Of a DNA stretch of 44,294 nt, positions 1 through 7,674 are shown one piece after another; position 1 is the first letter of the stretch; every line of letters begins with the position of its first letter. The stretch is taken from contig JAOAHY010000008.1 in the NCBI GenBank assembly GCA_026414995.1, positions 1 to 44,294 of the forward strand, read 5' to 3'. Made by a program: the position numbers and the translations under genes. Source of the stretch: Caldisericia bacterium (GTDB lineage Bacteria > Caldisericota > Caldisericia > B22-G15). The notes under the pieces are model-generated. The model did not search any database, was not told where the DNA came from, and saw only the letters and a program-made list of their open reading frames with translations.

Positions 1-820
1 CTTTTGCTCTCATCTCCTGTGTGAGGGCTTTCATTTCTTGTTCTCTTGCAACAGCCATTGCTCTTTTTTGTTCTGCCATTGCTTGATAAATTCTTTTATC
101 TGCTTCTGCTTGATCGATTCTTAATTTTGCTCCTATATTTTGTCCAACATCAACATCTGCAATATCAATTGAAAGAATTTCAAATGCTGTTCCTGTATCT
201 AAACCTTTTTCAAGAACAGTTTTAGAAATTCTATCTGGATTTTCTAAAACCTCTTTATGGGTCTCTGCTGAACCAATTGTTGTAACAATTCCTTCACCAA
301 CTCTTGCAATAATTGTCGCTTCTCCTGCTCCACCAACTAATCTATCAATATTTGCTCTAACAGTTACCCTTGCCTTTGCCTTAAGTTCAATTCCATCTTT
401 TGCAACTGCTGCAACAACTGGAGTTTCAATTACTTTAGGGTTTACACTCATTCTTACTGCCTCTAAAACATCTCTTCCTGCAAGGTCAATTGCTGCTGCC
501 CTTTCAAATGTAAGTGGAATTCCTGCTCTTTCTGCTGCAATCCAAGCATCAATTACTCTATCAACATTTCCTCCAGCAAGATAATGTGCTTCAAGTTTAT
601 CAACTGAAACAGAAAGACCTGCCTTTGTTGCTTTAATTAAGGGTAAAACAATTTTTGCAGGAACAACCCTTCTTAATCTCATTCCAATTAAATTAATGAG
701 TCCTACTGGAACACCTGCTGCAATCGATGCAATCCAAAGTCCTACTGGAATAAATGAAAAGAGAATTATTAAAAGTATTACAATGATAATCACTGTAAAC
801 CAAATTCCTAATCCAAACAT
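1..820 (-). CDS. floA: Flotillin-like protein FloA (partial, C-terminus missing)
   Basis: SPFH-family membrane scaffold protein thought to organise ordered lipid microdomains. The 273 visible residues start with a hydrophobic hairpin (about residues 5-45, beginning [13 protein letters not shown]), then the SPFH domain with the family stretch [17 protein letters not shown], and enter the Ala/Glu-rich coiled region ([15 protein letters not shown]) where the window ends. Family members are about 330 residues, so roughly 50-60 C-terminal residues lie outside. The ATG is preceded by a strong Shine-Dalgarno (AAGGAGGT, complement of 828-835). It lies just downstream of nfeD on the same strand, the standard FloA-NfeD pairing of many Gram-positive and thermophilic bacteria. 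Identification is by recognition of the family sequence. Confidence 0.93.
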   Translation of the reverse strand, partial: MFGLGIWFTVIIIVILLIILFSFIPVGLWIASIAAGVPVGLINLIGMRLRRVVPAKIVLPLIKATKAGLSVSVDKLEAHYLAGGNVDRVIDAWIAAERAGIPLTFERAAAIDLAGRDVLEAVRMSVNPKVIETPVVAAVAKDGIELKAKARVTVRANIDRLVGGAGEATIIARVGEGIVTTIGSAETHKEVLENPDRISKTVLEKGLDTGTAFEILSIDIADVDVGQNIGAKLRIDQAEADKRIYQAMAEQKRAMAVAREQEMKALTQEMRAK

Positions 821-885
821 AAATAAACCTCCTTAAAAATTTTTTTTAAAAATTTTATTTTTGTGTAAGAAACAAAAGTAAAATT

Positions 886-2166
886 TTAGATTTTTTCAAC
901 TATAATTTTACCACCTTCGATTTTAATAACTTTTACTTTTGAATCTTTTTCTATAAACTCTCCAAGTGAAATTGCATCATATCTTTTTCCATCTATTTCA
1001 ATTGTTCCTGAGGGTCTTAAAGTTGTTAAAACTTTTCCTTCTTTTCCAATTAACTCTTCAAGTTGTGAATATGAAGTATAACCTTTTTCTGTTTTTAAAC
1101 TTTCTTTGAGACCTAATTTATTCCAAATTGGAAGTTTTGGAAATAAAAACAAAAGAATTATAAATAAAATAAGAAGAATTGATGCAACAATTCCAATTGA
1201 GTAAAGAGCTCTAGTTCCACCACCTAAGGTAAAGAAAATTGAAACAAAAATTAAAATAATACCTGCAATTCCAGTTAAACCAAATCCCGGTATTAAAAAT
1301 ATTTCAATTAAAAGAAGTATTACTCCTATTATAAACAAACCTACATAAAACCAATTTCCTAAACCTGCAATCATATGACCTCCAAAAAATAAAGTAAGGG
1401 ATATTAACCCCATTGTTCCTGGTACTCCAAAACCAGGAGTTGTTGCTTCAATTAATAGACCTAAAAATCCTATAACAAGCAAAATTTCTCTTATTGTGCT
1501 TTGAGTTATGAAGCGTGCGATTTTTTCTGTTAAAGAAAATTTAATATCAATAATTTCATAATTTTTTAGATTAAATTCATTTAAAATTTCTTCAATTGAG
1601 TTTGCTTCAAAATCAAGAAAACCTACTTTTTTTGCTAAATCACGTGAGAGTGTTAAAATTTCTCCTTTTTTAACAACACCCTCAATTTCAATTTCTTTAT
1701 CAACCATTGCTGCACCAATAAGTGGATCTCTTCCATTTGCTTCACAAGTTGACTCAAATTCTGCTTTAAGAGCAGAAATTGTTTTTTCTGTTGCTGGAAT
1801 TGGTTCTGCTGCGCCTATACTTCCACCAGAAGAAAAAACAATTTTTTTAGTTGCAAGAGTTATAAGAGCTCCTGCAGACCATGCTCTTCCTTTTATCCAA
1901 CCGATAGTTAAAACTCCTTTTGAATTTAACTCTAAAATTTTATCTCTTATTTGTGTTGCAGCATCAACTGCTCCTCCAAAGGTATCAACAACAAAAATTA
2001 CAGATTTTACTCCGTCTAAATTACTTAATGCTCTTTGAACATATTTTGATAAACCTAACTCAATTTCTCCTTCTATATGAATAATTAAAACTTTTTCATT
2101 TTTAGAATAAGTTAAATTAAAAATAAGTGAAATAAAAATTAATGTTAAAAACAAAATCCTTTTCAT
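886..2166 (-). CDS. nfeD: NfeD-type membrane-bound serine protease (long form)
   Basis: Long-form NfeD: a ClpP-like serine protease domain (about residues 25-210), several transmembrane helices (about 225-345) and a C-terminal OB-fold (about 355-426). A signal sequence is present (residues 1-21). The nucleophile is probably Ser97 in KGRAWSAGALI, matching the position and context of the Ser in the archaeal 1510-N protease. A Lys at 134 (SALKAEFE) could be the general base, but its alignment with the known Lys is not certain. DTFGGAVDAA at 61-70 is the oxyanion-region motif. Role inferred from the family: cleavage or quality control of membrane proteins with the flotillin FloA encoded downstream. 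A TATAAT (complement of 2173-2178) lies only 6 nt upstream of the ATG with no Shine-Dalgarno, suggesting a leaderless transcript. Confidence 0.92.
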   Translation of the reverse strand: MKRILFLTLIFISLIFNLTYSKNEKVLIIHIEGEIELGLSKYVQRALSNLDGVKSVIFVVDTFGGAVDAATQIRDKILELNSKGVLTIGWIKGRAWSAGALITLATKKIVFSSGGSIGAAEPIPATEKTISALKAEFESTCEANGRDPLIGAAMVDKEIEIEGVVKKGEILTLSRDLAKKVGFLDFEANSIEEILNEFNLKNYEIIDIKFSLTEKIARFITQSTIREILLVIGFLGLLIEATTPGFGVPGTMGLISLTLFFGGHMIAGLGNWFYVGLFIIGVILLLIEIFLIPGFGLTGIAGIILIFVSIFFTLGGGTRALYSIGIVASILLILFIILLFLFPKLPIWNKLGLKESLKTEKGYTSYSQLEELIGKEGKVLTTLRPSGTIEIDGKRYDAISLGEFIEKDSKVKVIKIEGGKIIVEKI

Positions 2167-2180
2167 AATTTAATTATAGC

Positions 2181-2197
2181 ATCATAAATTTTATGAT
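2181..2197. promoter_or_regulatory. 17-bp perfect palindrome between divergent promoters
   Basis: ATCATAAA-T-TTTATGAT, a perfect 8-bp inverted repeat around one central base. It overlaps the TATGAT/TAAAAT -10 candidates (2192-2202) of the plus-strand gene pair and lies just upstream of the minus-strand nfeD -10 (2173-2178). This placement suits an operator, for example for autoregulation of the putative toxin-antitoxin-like pair. In AT-rich DNA such palindromes can arise by chance, so function is inference. Confidence 0.45.
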
Positions 2198-2208
2198 AAA
2201 ATTTAAAC

Positions 2209-2415
2209 ATGATTAAAAATATCAAAAAATGGGAAGAGTTTGAAAAAGATTTAATAAAAAAAAGTAAAGTTGAAGTAAAAAAGAATTTTAAAATAGTAAA
2301 TGAACTTTATAGATTTTCAAAAAAGTTAGGAAAATTCAAAGTTTCTTTAGAAGGAATTGAAAAAGATATAAAATATGCTAGGGCAATAAATGGAATTAGA
2401 AAATTTAATAGTTAA
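2209..2415 (+). CDS. Small charged protein, possible antitoxin partner of the nucleotidyltransferase
   Basis: Not recognised as a named family. The 68-residue product is Lys/Glu-rich, without a signal peptide, cysteines or membrane segment, and reads as mostly helical (KKWEEFEKDLIKKSK). Its last 26 nt overlap the start of the downstream nucleotidyltransferase in another frame, so the two are almost certainly co-transcribed and translationally coupled. A -10 (TATGAT at 2192-2197, or TAAAAT at 2197-2202) lies 6-11 nt before the ATG and no Shine-Dalgarno is present, suggesting an almost leaderless mRNA. Small-gene-first overlap with a nucleotidyltransferase is the architecture of many type II or IV toxin-antitoxin modules. 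That role is inference. Confidence 0.6.
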   Translation: MIKNIKKWEEFEKDLIKKSKVEVKKNFKIVNELYRFSKKLGKFKVSLEGIEKDIKYARAINGIRKFNS

Positions 2416-2959
2416 AATTGGGAAAATTTTAGATAAAAAAAATATTCCGTATATGATTATTGGTGGACAGGCAGTTCAAATTTACGGTGAACCAAGATTG
2501 ACAAAAGATATTGATATAACAATTGGTTTAGACATTGATTTATATAACTTATTGATTGATGCAATTAAAAAAATAGGGTTAATTCCACTTATAGAAGATA
2601 TTGAAAATTTTATAAAAGATACTTATGTTTTGCCAACTTATGATAAAAAAACTGATTTTAGAATAGATTTTATCTTTTCAAATTCAAAATATGAAAAAGA
2701 AGCATTAAAAAGAGTTAATAAAATAAAAATTAAAAATTATGAGATTAATTTTGCTTCTTTAGAAGATTTAATAATTCATAAAATAATTTCGGGTAGGGAG
2801 AGAGATATTGAGGATATTAAAAATATATTAATAAAAAATAAATATTTTGACAAGGAATATATAAAAAAATGGCTTCAAGAATTTCAAGAAACTTTAAATG
2901 AAAATTTAATAGAAAAATTTGAAAATTTAATAAAAATTTTTAATCATAAGGGGTTCTAA
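2390..2959 (+). CDS. Nucleotidyltransferase of the DUF6036/AbiEii-like type
   Basis: Pol-beta-fold nucleotidyltransferase of 189 residues. The glycine motif IIGGQAVQIYG (about 23-33) is followed by a D-x-D metal pair at D40 and D42 (KDIDITI) and a third acidic residue at D93 (RIDFIFS). The LEDLIIHKIISGRERDIEDI segment is typical of the C-terminal half of DUF6036 or AbiEii-like proteins. It overlaps the preceding 68-residue gene by 26 nt, and its 3' end overlaps the convergent radical SAM gene by 20 nt. Known relatives include toxins that modify tRNA 3' ends or other RNAs (MenT, AbiEii) as well as uncharacterised enzymes. Which activity applies here cannot be read from the sequence. The fold assignment is good; toxin function is tentative. 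Confidence 0.75.
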   Translation: MELENLIVKIGKILDKKNIPYMIIGGQAVQIYGEPRLTKDIDITIGLDIDLYNLLIDAIKKIGLIPLIEDIENFIKDTYVLPTYDKKTDFRIDFIFSNSKYEKEALKRVNKIKIKNYEINFASLEDLIIHKIISGRERDIEDIKNILIKNKYFDKEYIKKWLQEFQETLNENLIEKFENLIKIFNHKGF

Positions 2960-3677
2960 CTTTTAAATTTTTGAAATAGATTTTTAGGGGCAACAAGATT
3001 TCTCTTGGAATTGGTTTTTTCCAAGGGTATCTTGTTGGTGTATTTAGGTGAACCTCATCAGGTTTGATTTCATTTACAAAATTTGCTATTTTTTCAATCT
3101 CATTTAAATTTATTTGAGTTATCATTATTTGAATATTAAATTTCCCCTTAAATTCTTCTTTTAATTTTTTAATTCCATATAAAATTTTTTCTATTTCTAT
3201 TCCTTCAATTGGTTTGTTAATTTTTTTAAAAGTATCTTCACTTATTGCATCAATTTTTACATCTATTATGTCAAAATTTAAAATGTCTTTTCTTACATCA
3301 TCAAGATAGAGAAGTGATGAATTTGTTAATAAAATAGTATTTTTATTGGGTTCAATTTCTTTTATTTTTTGAAGTACCTCTCCAATATTTTTTGCTAAGG
3401 TTGGTTCACCTGCACCTGAAAAAGTTATTACTTCAAAATCCTCTCTTAGAAATTTTTTAAACTCATTTATTAATAAATCTGTTTCAACAAAAATTTCTCT
3501 TTTAATTTTATGTGAACCTTTTCTCTCATTTATTGTAAATGGTCCAAGCTCACAATAGATACATGAAAAAGTACAATATCTTTTTGTTTTTCCTAAAAGA
3601 TTTATTCCTAAAGATTTTCCATATCTCCAAGAGATAACTGGTCCATAAATTAAATCTCTTGTTTCTCTCTCTTCCAT
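2940..3677 (-). CDS. Radical SAM protein, COG0731-like Fe-S oxidoreductase
   Basis: Radical SAM enzyme of 245 residues. The 4Fe-4S motif CxxxCxxC appears as CTFSCIYC at about residues 34-41 after LGINLLGKTKRYC. SAM-binding elements follow: TFSGAGEPTLAKNI (GGE-like motif) and LLTNSSLL. The N-terminal signature GPVISWRYGKSLGINLLG is characteristic of a family grouped with COG0731, distantly related to wybutosine-type enzymes, whose substrate in bacteria is unknown. It lies alone, divergent from ftsY with 24 nt between start codons and convergent with the nucleotidyltransferase. The shared intergenic region holds the palindrome ATGATATCAT (3686-3695), which supplies -10-like sequences to both genes. 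Confidence 0.82.
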   Translation of the reverse strand: MEERETRDLIYGPVISWRYGKSLGINLLGKTKRYCTFSCIYCELGPFTINERKGSHKIKREIFVETDLLINEFKKFLREDFEVITFSGAGEPTLAKNIGEVLQKIKEIEPNKNTILLTNSSLLYLDDVRKDILNFDIIDVKIDAISEDTFKKINKPIEGIEIEKILYGIKKLKEEFKGKFNIQIMITQINLNEIEKIANFVNEIKPDEVHLNTPTRYPWKKPIPREILLPLKIYFKNLKVRTPYD

Positions 3678-3701
3678 ACCTTAATATGATATCATTTAAA
3701 T

Positions 3702-4520
3702 ATGAATCTTTTCAAATTTTTTGAATTTATTAAAGGAAAAAAAGAGGAATTAGAAAGTTTTGAAGATTTTCTACTACTTTCTGGTTTTGGAATTGAATTT
3801 TCAGAGAAATTGATGAAAATTTATAAGAAAGGTGGAATTAAAGAAGTAAAAAAAAGTTTAAATGAAATTTTAGAGGGAAGTGAGAAAGATTTAAAGGTTT
3901 TAGATTTTTCAATTTATCTATTTTTAGGGGTTAATGGTGGTGGTAAAACAACATCAATTGCAAAACTTGGTAATTATTTTAAAGAGAGAGGAGAAAATGT
4001 ATTATTTATTCAAGGAGATACATTTAGAACTGGTGCAAATGAGCAATTAAAAATTTGGGGTGATAGAATTGGAGTTTCTGTTTTTATGGGAAGAAGAGGA
4101 GATGACCCAGGTAGTGTTATTTATGATGGGCTAAATTTTGGTTTAAATAGAGGCTATAAAAAATTTTTTATAGATTCTGCTGGTAGATTGGAAACAAAGA
4201 AGAACTTAATAGAAGAACTTAAAAAGATAAAAAGAGTGATTGAAAAAAATTTTACTGAGTTAACTGAGACTATTCTTGTTCTTGATTCAACAGAAGGTGA
4301 AAACCTCTATTCTCAAGTTGTAAAATTTAATGAAGCAATGAATATTACAGGATTTTTCATTACAAAAATAGATTCTACAATAAAACCTGGAATTCTTATT
4401 CCTATTTATGAAAAATATAAAATTCCATTTTTATTTTTATCATTTGGTGAGGATTTGAAAAGTTTTGAAAAATTTGATAGAGAAAAATTTATTGAATTAC
4501 TTTTTAAGGATTTTTCTTAA
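3702..4520 (+). CDS. ftsY: Signal recognition particle receptor FtsY (NG domain only, divergent)
   Basis: SRP GTPase of 272 residues that docks SRP-bound ribosomes at the membrane translocon. The helical N domain spans about residues 1-65. The G domain has P-loop GVNGGGKTT (76-84), DTFRTGA (106-112; usually DTFRAAA), EQLKIW, DSAGR (158-162; usually DTAGR), TKID (221-224) and the C-terminal GEDLKSFEKFD matching the FtsY GxxxDLxxF element. There is no acidic A domain. Several near-invariant positions differ, notably the second P-loop Gly and the closing DGTAKGG loop, which reads DSTIKPG. A TATGAT at 3685-3690 lies 11 nt before the ATG with no Shine-Dalgarno. The stop overlaps the convergent pflX-like gene by 4 nt. 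It resembles FtsY more than Ffh because no M domain follows. Confidence 0.85.
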   Translation: MNLFKFFEFIKGKKEELESFEDFLLLSGFGIEFSEKLMKIYKKGGIKEVKKSLNEILEGSEKDLKVLDFSIYLFLGVNGGGKTTSIAKLGNYFKERGENVLFIQGDTFRTGANEQLKIWGDRIGVSVFMGRRGDDPGSVIYDGLNFGLNRGYKKFFIDSAGRLETKKNLIEELKKIKRVIEKNFTELTETILVLDSTEGENLYSQVVKFNEAMNITGFFITKIDSTIKPGILIPIYEKYKIPFLFLSFGEDLKSFEKFDREKFIELLFKDFS

Positions 4521-5425
4521 ATATATTGAATTAGGTCTTCTTTAAAACCAAGTTCCTTAAAATATTTTAAAACTTCTAAAAATTCATCTCTTGTAATCCT
4601 TCTTCCTATTTCTCTATCACCAAGCGCTTTAAAACAAGGGTAATATTGTGTCATAAGTGAGATTGTTAATTCTTTGCCAATATTTTTATATAGATTTTCA
4701 AGTACTTTCTTTGAATTTTCAACATTATTGGGTAAAATTAAGTGTCTAACAATAACACCTTTTTCAATAATTCCATCTTTATTTAATTTCATAAATCCAA
4801 CCTGTCTCACCATTTCTTTTATTGCTTTTATATTTATTTCTGGATAATTTTCAGCATCTGAAAGGTGTTTAGCTAAATTTTTATCTCCATATTTTGCATC
4901 AGGAAGATATATATCGACTATACCCTCTAAATATTTTAAAATTTCAACTTTTTCATAACCAGATGTGTTATATAAAATTGGAATTTTTAAACCCATATCT
5001 TTTGAGATTGAAATTGCAAGAATTATGTGAGGAGAGTAATGAGTTGGTGTTACCAAATTTATATTGTGTGCACCAAGATTTTGAAGATTTAACATCATTT
5101 TTGCTAAATCTTCTATTTCATATTCCTCTCCCTCACCCAATTGACTAATTGAATAATTTTGACAAAAATTGCATTTTAATGAGCAATTTGTGAAAAATAT
5201 AGTTCCAGAACCTCTGAAACCTGAGATAGGTCTTTCTTCTCCAAAGTGGAGTGAATATGTGCTTATCTTTAATTTATAATCACTTTGGCAAAATCCTCTT
5301 TTTCCTAAAATTCTATTAACTCTGCATTCTCTTGGACATAAATCACAATGTGAAAGCCGAGTGAAAAGCTCAAAGCCCCTTTTTTTGATTTCCTTTGAAC
5401 TTAAAGAAAGATATGATGCGCTCAT
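4517..5425 (-). CDS. pflX: Radical SAM protein, pyruvate-formate-lyase-activating-enzyme-like (PflX family)
   Basis: Radical SAM enzyme of 302 residues in the PflX/COG1313 group. An N-terminal Cys cluster (CDLCPRECRVNR, about 28-39, and GFCQSD) precedes the 4Fe-4S motif CSLKCNFCQ (about 82-90), followed by QNYSISQLGEG and the LVTPTHYSP and PILYNTSGYE segments that are very characteristic of this family. The role is uncertain; proximity to a glycyl radical enzyme would be needed to call it an activase, and none is visible here. The ATG lies 3 nt after the mscS stop codon, so it is co-transcribed with mscS. No strong Shine-Dalgarno is seen, consistent with reinitiation. Confidence 0.85.
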   Translation of the reverse strand: MSASYLSLSSKEIKKRGFELFTRLSHCDLCPRECRVNRILGKRGFCQSDYKLKISTYSLHFGEERPISGFRGSGTIFFTNCSLKCNFCQNYSISQLGEGEEYEIEDLAKMMLNLQNLGAHNINLVTPTHYSPHIILAISISKDMGLKIPILYNTSGYEKVEILKYLEGIVDIYLPDAKYGDKNLAKHLSDAENYPEINIKAIKEMVRQVGFMKLNKDGIIEKGVIVRHLILPNNVENSKKVLENLYKNIGKELTISLMTQYYPCFKALGDREIGRRITRDEFLEVLKYFKELGFKEDLIQYI

Positions 5426-5428
5426 ATT

Positions 5429-6232
5429 CTATTTTTCTTTATCTTTTATATAAACCACCATTCTATTATAAGGAATCTCAATATTCTCTTTATCAAAAAT
5501 ATTTTTAATCTCTTCAAAAAACCTTCTCTTTGCACTCCACCTTTTTTCTTTATCAATTTTCATTTTAACAAGAATTGAAATTGTTGAATCATAAAATTTA
5601 TCAACTCCCATTATTTGAGGTTCTTCAAGAATTTCATTTTCATCTATTAATTTTTTACCAACTTTTAAAATTAACTCTTTCGCTTTATCTAAATTTATTT
5701 CATAAGAAAGAGGAAGTTCAACCCATAAAAATTGATCTCCATAACCATATTTTATAACTTTTCTAATCTCTCCATTAGGTATATAAAAAAGTTTTCCCTC
5801 ATAATTTCTTATAACTGTTTTTCTAATTCCAATTTCTTCAACTCTTCCTAAAATATCATCAATCTCAATTAGATCTCCAACAGAATAATAATTTTCCAGA
5901 ATTAGAAAAATTCCAGCAATTGCATCTTTAAAAAAAGTTTGACCTGCAAAACCGATAGCAATTCCAACAATACCACTTGCAGCAAGAAGAGGTGTAGTAT
6001 CTATATTAAAAATTTTTAGAAGATACCATATAAAAAGAAAAATCAAAAAATAGTCTAATACAGAAAAAATAAGTTTAACTAAAGTTAACCTTTTTTTGTA
6101 AATCTCTACTTTTTCATAAAATTTAATTATTTTTATTTTGATTATATTTAAAAAAATTTTTATTAATATAAAAATTGAAATTAGAACAATTAATTTAAGA
6201 ATATATTCTACATATTTTGAAAGAAAATTCAT
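5429..6232 (-). CDS. mscS: Small-conductance mechanosensitive channel, MscS family
   Basis: MscS-type ion channel of 267 residues that opens on membrane tension to release solutes on hypo-osmotic shock. Three transmembrane helices (about 8-30, 45-72, 78-100) lead into the pore-lining helix with Gly/Ala packing (AASGIVGIAIGFAGQTFFKD). The beta domain follows (YSVGDLIEIDDILGRVEEIG, then NYEGKLFYIPNGEI), then a C-terminal alpha/beta domain. The length is typical of the short form. The TATAAT -10 (complement of 6239-6244) is 6 nt from the ATG and there is no Shine-Dalgarno, suggesting leaderless translation. It is divergent from the LIV operon and first in a two-gene unit with the PflX-like gene. 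Confidence 0.92.
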   Translation of the reverse strand: MNFLSKYVEYILKLIVLISIFILIKIFLNIIKIKIIKFYEKVEIYKKRLTLVKLIFSVLDYFLIFLFIWYLLKIFNIDTTPLLAASGIVGIAIGFAGQTFFKDAIAGIFLILENYYSVGDLIEIDDILGRVEEIGIRKTVIRNYEGKLFYIPNGEIRKVIKYGYGDQFLWVELPLSYEINLDKAKELILKVGKKLIDENEILEEPQIMGVDKFYDSTISILVKMKIDKEKRWSAKRRFFEEIKNIFDKENIEIPYNRMVVYIKDKEK

Positions 6233-6256
6233 ATATAAATTATAACAAAAACATTA

Positions 6257-6292
6257 TTGACAATTTTAAAAAATATTTTAAAATATTGTCAA
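6257..6292 (+). promoter_or_regulatory. livJ promoter inside an inverted repeat
   Basis: TTGACA at 6257-6262 and TAAAAT at 6279-6284 are separated by 16 bp, giving a good sigma-A promoter with a predicted start near 6291 and an 85-nt leader before livJ. The -35 is the left half of an inverted repeat, TTGACAAT (6257-6264) and ATTGTCAA (6285-6292), whose second arm covers the predicted start site. Bracketing the promoter in this way suggests an operator for a dimeric regulator; this is inference. Confidence 0.6.
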
Positions 6293-6375
6293 TATGTGTA
6301 AAATAAAGTGAATTTAGTGAAGTAGCAAAAAGCAACCAAAATTGAGTATTAGAGAGAAAAGAAAAGGAGGTTTGT

Positions 6376-7608
6376 ATGCAAAAATCAACAAAATTTTTAG
6401 CATCACTTCTAATCATCACACTTTTTTTAACTTTAATTTCTTTTAGTTGGGGATGTACCAAAAAGGTACAGGAGAAAAAAGTAGTAAAATTAGGTTTTAT
6501 TGGACCACTAACAGGAAAATATTCAAAAATGGGAATTGGAGGAATGAATTCATTTAAACTTGCTGTTAAACAGTGGAATGAAAAACCAGACACTAAATAC
6601 AAATATGAAGTTGTAACATTTGATGATGAAGGAGTTCCTCAAAAGGGTGTTGAGGTTGCAACAAAAGCTTGCTCTGACCCAGAAATAATTGCAGTTGCAG
6701 CTCATTATAATAGTATGGTTGCAATTGCAACAACTGATGTATTCCATAAATTTGGAGTAGTAAATGTTGTTTGGGGTGCGGTATTACCATCAATTACTTA
6801 TGGAAATGATTATCCTGAAGTTTGTAGAGTTAATGGAACTCAGGTTGAACAAAATGAGGCAAATGCTAAACTTGTTGTTGATACACTTGGTTTTAAGAAA
6901 TTTGCAATAATTTATGATACAACTGATTATGGAAGAGGACACCTTCAATATTTTAAAGAGGCACTTGCAAGAAGAGGAATTACACCAATTGCAGAAGAAG
7001 GTATTGTTATTGACCAGAAAGATTTCACTACAGTTTTAACAAAAATTAAAGCACTTAATCCAGAAGTTATATATTTTGGTGGATTAACTCCAGAAGGTGT
7101 TAATATAAAACTTCAAATGGATAAACTTGGTATTAAGGCACAATTTTTAGGAACATCAGGAATTAAATCAGATGATTTTAATACAGCTCTTGGTGAACAT
7201 GCAGAAGGAGTTATTTGTATGTTAGATGGTGCTCCAGTTGATTATCTTCCAGGTGGAAAAGCGTTCATGGAAGCATATAACAAAGAAGGTTATGCTGAAC
7301 CACCAGAAGCATATGGTCCATTTGCTTATTGTGCAGCAAATATTTTAATTAGAGCAATTGAGAAGGTTGGTCCAGATAGAGCAAAAGTTATTGAAGAAGT
7401 AAATAAAACTGATTATGAAGATATTATTGGTAAAATTCACTTCAATGAATATGGACAAAACGATGTTCCACTTGCAACTCCATATGTAAGTCAAGATGGC
7501 AAATGGGTTCCTTGGCAAGATTCAGAATATGCAAAAGGAATAAGAACTCTCCCTGGTTTTGCATATAGAGAAGGAAAAGATTGGGTTAACCCTTACAAGA
7601 AGCCATAA
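6376..7608 (+). CDS. livJ: Branched-chain amino acid ABC transporter, substrate-binding lipoprotein
   Basis: Periplasmic-binding protein of the LIV (HAAT) importer, 410 residues. The N-terminus is a lipoprotein signal (MQKSTKFLASLLIITLFL, lipobox about SFSWGC, modified Cys about residue 27). The mature part opens with the LIV-family strand KLGFIGPLTGKYSKMGIGG and continues with the type I binding fold (VVDTLGFKKFAIIYDTTDYG, QKDFTTVLTKIKALNPEVIY). It captures extracellular amino acids, probably leucine/isoleucine/valine or related, for LivHMGF; exact specificity cannot be read. Strong Shine-Dalgarno AAGGAGG lies upstream. A terminator hairpin separates it from livH, which would give more binding protein than permease. 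Confidence 0.95.
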   Translation: MQKSTKFLASLLIITLFLTLISFSWGCTKKVQEKKVVKLGFIGPLTGKYSKMGIGGMNSFKLAVKQWNEKPDTKYKYEVVTFDDEGVPQKGVEVATKACSDPEIIAVAAHYNSMVAIATTDVFHKFGVVNVVWGAVLPSITYGNDYPEVCRVNGTQVEQNEANAKLVVDTLGFKKFAIIYDTTDYGRGHLQYFKEALARRGITPIAEEGIVIDQKDFTTVLTKIKALNPEVIYFGGLTPEGVNIKLQMDKLGIKAQFLGTSGIKSDDFNTALGEHAEGVICMLDGAPVDYLPGGKAFMEAYNKEGYAEPPEAYGPFAYCAANILIRAIEKVGPDRAKVIEEVNKTDYEDIIGKIHFNEYGQNDVPLATPYVSQDGKWVPWQDSEYAKGIRTLPGFAYREGKDWVNPYKKP

Positions 7609-7617
7609 AGAAAACCT

Positions 7618-7648
7618 AAGGGCAAGGGGCAACCCTTGCCCTTTTTTT
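7618..7648 (+). terminator. Intrinsic terminator/attenuator between livJ and livH
   Basis: An 11-bp GC-rich stem, AAGGGCAAGGG (7618-7628) with CCCTTGCCCTT (7633-7643), closes a GCAA tetraloop and runs into seven T (7642-7648). It sits 9 nt after the livJ stop and about 30 nt before livH. Since no promoter is obvious between them, partial read-through would set a high ratio of binding protein to membrane components. Confidence 0.9.
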
Positions 7649-7674
7649 ATTTTTGTATCTAAAAGGGAGGTTTG

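Noticed and set aside
821-885. A/T inverted repeat between nfeD and floA as a terminator
   Set aside because: Only A-T pairs; it also contains the floA ribosome-binding site, so a stable terminator is unlikely. Simple AT-rich spacer is sufficient.
6550-6793. Antisense open frames opposite livJ
   Set aside because: Low-complexity translations full of Cys, His, Tyr and Gln with no family resemblance; explained by codon bias of the real livJ frame.
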